Source of the DNA: an uncultured Eubacteriales bacterium
GTDB taxonomy: Bacteria; Bacillota; Clostridia; Peptostreptococcales; Anaerovoracaceae
Direction: 5' to 3'
DNA length: 13,972 nucleotides
NCBI GenBank assembly: GCA_902766185.1
Contig: CACXCQ010000148.1
Location: forward strand, 1-13,972
Both the position numbers and the translations under genes were made by a program. The notes under the pieces are model-generated. The model did not search any database and was not told the DNA's origin. It worked only from the letters and a program-made list of their open reading frames with translations. Shown piece by piece: positions 12,374 through 13,972 of this stretch. Each line of letters starts with the position of its first letter. Position 1 is the stretch's first letter.

Positions 12374-13157
12374 CCAGAGCCATTCCGTAGGTATCATCCT
12401 CTTCCTGCATCAACTCATATTTGCCATTCGGGAAATCGTATCCCATCTTCTTATAGAATTTATACGCAGACATAGAGGAATGCAAAACGACCTTTTTCGT
12501 TTCCTGTGCGAACGGATCGTTCTCCAGGATCTCAAGCATCTTGCTTCCCAGCCTGAGATGACGAAAAGCCGGATCGGAAAACAGCATGCCTACAAATGAG
12601 CTTTTGCCATCATCGCTAAGCTTGATATATCCTGAGGCCACAAGGGTGTCCGTCTGATCTTCGAACATCAGATAGGCATGACTATGTTCCACGATACTGG
12701 TAAAGTAATCGAGATCATAGCTTTCAAGCCATGCCTCGTTTTCAAAATCCTCATGGATCAACTGCACTTTTTCGTCTAATAATGCTCTTTCGATCAGCGC
12801 TTTAACAGCGGGGATATCAGAAGCTTTCATCTTCCTGTAATATGTGCCCGCGACCTCTTCTTCAGCCGGTTCCAAAGAAAGGAACTCCGTAAAACCTGTG
12901 ATCTCGAACACTTCCATGATCAACTGGGGCACGTTAATAAGTTTCAGTCCTCCCGCTCCGGATAAAGCGTTGTGTGCCTTAAGAAGCACCCGTAAACCTG
13001 CAGACGAAATATACTCCAGATCTTTCACATCGATGACAAGTGAATCGGAAGTATCGATAACGGAATCAATTACCGACTCGAATTGTGGCGCGTTTTCCGC
13101 ATTAAGGGTGCCGGCCAGTTCTAACGTGTTTTCGTTCCGGCTGATGTTCAGACTCAT
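12360..13157 (-). CDS. STAS domain - GNAT acetyltransferase fusion
   Basis: A 265-residue cytoplasmic protein with two domains. Residues 1-~98 are a STAS domain (anti-sigma-factor antagonist type): LAGTLNAENAPQFE, then LVIDVKDLEYISSAGLRVLL (40-59), where Ser52 aligns with the phosphorylated Ser58 of B. subtilis SpoIIAA; the end, EVFEITGFTEFLSL, also fits. Residues ~107-265 are a GNAT N-acetyltransferase: YYRKMKASDIPAVKALIERA (start), SFVGMLFSDPAFRHLRLGSK (motif A acetyl-CoA loop, R-H-L-R-L-G-S) and SMSAYKFYKKMGY (motif B, 228-240). Start ATG 13155-13157 has a modest AGG-type site. Its own promoter and terminator make it monocistronic, divergent from the charged repeat gene. Inference: STAS phosphorylation by an anti-sigma kinase could gate or locate the acetyltransferase, or the GNAT could modify a partner-switching component. 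No kinase or phosphatase gene is in the window. Confidence 0.85.
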   Translation of the reverse strand: MSLNISRNENTLELAGTLNAENAPQFESVIDSVIDTSDSLVIDVKDLEYISSAGLRVLLKAHNALSGAGGLKLINVPQLIMEVFEITGFTEFLSLEPAEEEVAGTYYRKMKASDIPAVKALIERALLDEKVQLIHEDFENEAWLESYDLDYFTSIVEHSHAYLMFEDQTDTLVASGYIKLSDDGKSSFVGMLFSDPAFRHLRLGSKMLEILENDPFAQETKKVVLHSSMSAYKFYKKMGYDFPNGKYELMQEEDDTYGMALEKNL

Positions 13158-13234
13158 TGTTGCACCTGCCTTTGCTTTTCACCCGGTTGCTGCATGGATC
13201 CCCTCATGGTTCCATCTTCCCGTCCAACAAACTT

Positions 13235-13264
13235 ATTCTACCTTCAAAAAAGGCTTTCCGTCAA
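13235..13264 (-). promoter_or_regulatory. promoter of the STAS-GNAT gene
   Basis: Minus strand: TTGACG (13259-13264, 5/6), 18-bp spacer, TAGAAT (13235-13240, 5/6). The leader to the start codon is about 70 nt and contains a 17-codon open frame ending in an ATGA overlap with the gene. Confidence 0.6.
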
Positions 13265-13287
13265 TTATTTGTTATCATTCTGATGTA

Positions 13288-13316
13288 TTGATTTGCATCC
13301 TTTGATGCAATATAAT
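13288..13316 (+). promoter_or_regulatory. promoter of the charged repeat protein gene, with operator-like palindrome
   Basis: TTGATT (13288-13293), 17-bp spacer, perfect TATAAT (13311-13316). The spacer is taken up by TTGCATCCTTTGATGCAA (13293-13310), a perfect inverted repeat with 7-bp arms and a 4-bp centre. A protein bound there would block polymerase, so a repressor or MerR-type regulator is likely. Confidence 0.7.
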
Positions 13317-13353
13317 ATTGGCATAAATTTCTAATAACGAAAGGAGAATACAC

Positions 13354-13740
13354 ATGGGTTTTCTTGAAAATCTGAAAGACAAAGTGGATGACGCTCTGGA
13401 AAAGACGGACATCGACGAAAAGTTCAAAGAAAAAGCCGACGATCTTCTGGAAAAGACGGATATTGATGATAAGATCATCGCAGGCACGAAGGGCCTGAAG
13501 GAAAAGGCCAACGACGCGCTGGACAAGACGGATTTCGACGATGAAATCAAGGGCAAGGTAAAGGATCTGGTAGACAAAGCCGACGATGTCGTCGATACTG
13601 CGCTCGAAAAGACAAGCGTCGATGACAAGCTCAAAGAAAAGGTCGATGACGTTCTGGACAAGACAAACTTTGACGAAAAGATCAAAGAAAAAGCTGACGA
13701 AGTGCTTGGCAAGAAAGACGACGTCGAACCAAAAGAATAA
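13354..13740 (+). CDS. highly charged amphipathic repeat protein
   Basis: A 128-residue protein made almost wholly of Lys, Asp, Glu, Ala, Val and Leu, with no Cys, Trp, His or Pro except near the end (EPKE). After MGFLENLKDK, a ~17-18-residue unit of the form D-D-x-L-x-K-T-x-x-D-x-K-x-K-E-K-x recurs five times (DALEKTDIDEKFKEKA, DLLEKTDIDDKI, DALDKTDFDDEIKGKV, TALEKTSVDDKLKEKV, DVLDKTNFDEKIKEKA) with short insertions. It should form long amphipathic helices. It is LEA/hydrophilin-like or CsbD/YtxH-like in character, but I cannot assign a family. ATG 13354 has AAAGGAG 7 nt upstream and a strong promoter with a palindrome. It is divergent from the STAS-GNAT gene, which suggests shared stress control (inference). 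Likely role: desiccation, membrane or protein stabilisation, unproven. Confidence 0.85.
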   Translation: MGFLENLKDKVDDALEKTDIDEKFKEKADDLLEKTDIDDKIIAGTKGLKEKANDALDKTDFDDEIKGKVKDLVDKADDVVDTALEKTSVDDKLKEKVDDVLDKTNFDEKIKEKADEVLGKKDDVEPKE

Positions 13741-13764
13741 TCATACGCAACTGGCACATCAAAA

Positions 13765-13791
13765 GGAGGCATCGCTTAAAGCAATGCCTCC
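13765..13791. terminator. bidirectional terminator hairpin
   Basis: Stem GGAGGCAT / ATGCCTCC with a mismatch and two further G-C pairs toward the loop. The minus strand has TTTT directly after the stem, so it fits the end of the partial gene at 13853-13972; on the plus strand it lies 24 nt beyond the charged repeat gene but with no U-tract. Confidence 0.6.
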
Positions 13792-13852
13792 CTGCATACT
13801 GAATTGACAGAGAGCCGATAGTGCTTCTCTCGGCCCCCTGCCTTCGTTTCGT

Positions 13853-13972
13853 CTAGAATAACTGCCCCGGCAGCTTCAGTTTCTGTTTAGGCGGGAATTC
13901 CTTGTCGAATTCCTCCACGTCGCAATCTCTTACATAATACCCCTGCGGTGTCTGGTATACACCAGTGATGCC
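13853..13972 (-). CDS. C-terminal fragment of an unrecognised protein
   Basis: The last 39 codons of a minus-strand gene entering from the right edge, ending TAG at 13853-13855. The visible residues begin GITGVYQTPQGYYVRDC and end KQKLKLPGQLF. The frame is open to the window edge and is followed about 60 nt later by a hairpin with a minus-strand U-tract, which supports a real gene end. No domain can be recognised from so short a piece. Confidence 0.55.
   Translation of the reverse strand, partial: GITGVYQTPQGYYVRDCDVEEFDKEFPPKQKLKLPGQLF

Noticed and set aside
12275..12397. 41-residue N-terminal extension of the azoreductase-like protein
   Set aside because: It would be encoded through the terminator of the preceding gene and overlap its 3' end; the flavodoxin fold begins exactly at the internal ATG with its own ribosome site.
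13275..13772. 165-codon Ser/Phe-rich minus-strand open frame
   Set aside because: Mirror image of the repeat codons of the charged protein gene; it crosses that gene's promoter and has no ribosome site of its own.
13814..13834. Possible hairpin GCCGA/TCGGC downstream of the right-edge gene
   Set aside because: Only five base pairs with an 11-nt loop and no U-tract; the hairpin at 13765-13791 is a much better terminator.

Overview
The window looks like part of the chromosome of a GC-rich anaerobic Bacillota (Clostridia-type) bacterium. Reasons: strong AGGAGG-type ribosome binding sites, many lipobox lipoproteins, a clostripain-family peptidase with an N-terminal membrane domain, CGAAC-N4-GTTCG type LexA boxes, and tightly packed genes. 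I cannot name a genus. No rRNA, tRNA, CRISPR array, insertion sequence or phage gene was found.

Layout. 1-2352 (minus strand): a truncated SstT-type Na+/serine-threonine symporter, a DUF169 protein, a small lipoprotein and a small membrane protein. 2353-3390: a repeat-rich intergenic region interrupted only by a 60-codon gene (2644-2826, minus). That gene has a promoter carrying two LexA-like boxes and its own terminator. Three different short-repeat arrays lie here: a 17-bp tandem array, a degenerate ~19-bp array, and a scattered array of an 11-bp motif (TCGTGTTGATC) in both orientations. 3391-4188 (plus): surE. A bidirectional terminator and a 26-bp tandem repeat separate it from a convergent YccF-family membrane protein (4347-4724).

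4877-12274 (minus): a compact six-gene operon. In transcription order it encodes a flavodoxin-fold NAD(P)H oxidoreductase/azoreductase-like protein, a large membrane-anchored clostripain (C11) peptidase, an arylsulfotransferase-like lipoprotein, an ACT-less homoserine dehydrogenase, a CAP-like plus Ig-like lipoprotein, and a chagasin-family (I42) protease-inhibitor lipoprotein. Overlaps or gaps are 26-nt overlap, 4-nt overlap, 22, 15 and 14 nt. The pairing of a surface cysteine peptidase with a chagasin-like inhibitor is the most suggestive functional link.

12335-13740: an unusual STAS-GNAT fusion gene (minus) and, divergent from it, a highly charged repeat protein (plus). The promoter of the repeat protein has a perfect inverted repeat filling the -35/-10 spacer. 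The right edge holds the last 39 codons of an unrecognised minus-strand gene.

The parts most likely to be new are the SOS-type promoter driving an unknown 60-aa protein beside the TCGTGTTGATC array, the peptidase/inhibitor operon, and the STAS-GNAT/charged-repeat divergent pair. All functional statements rest on reading motifs by eye; no database search was possible.
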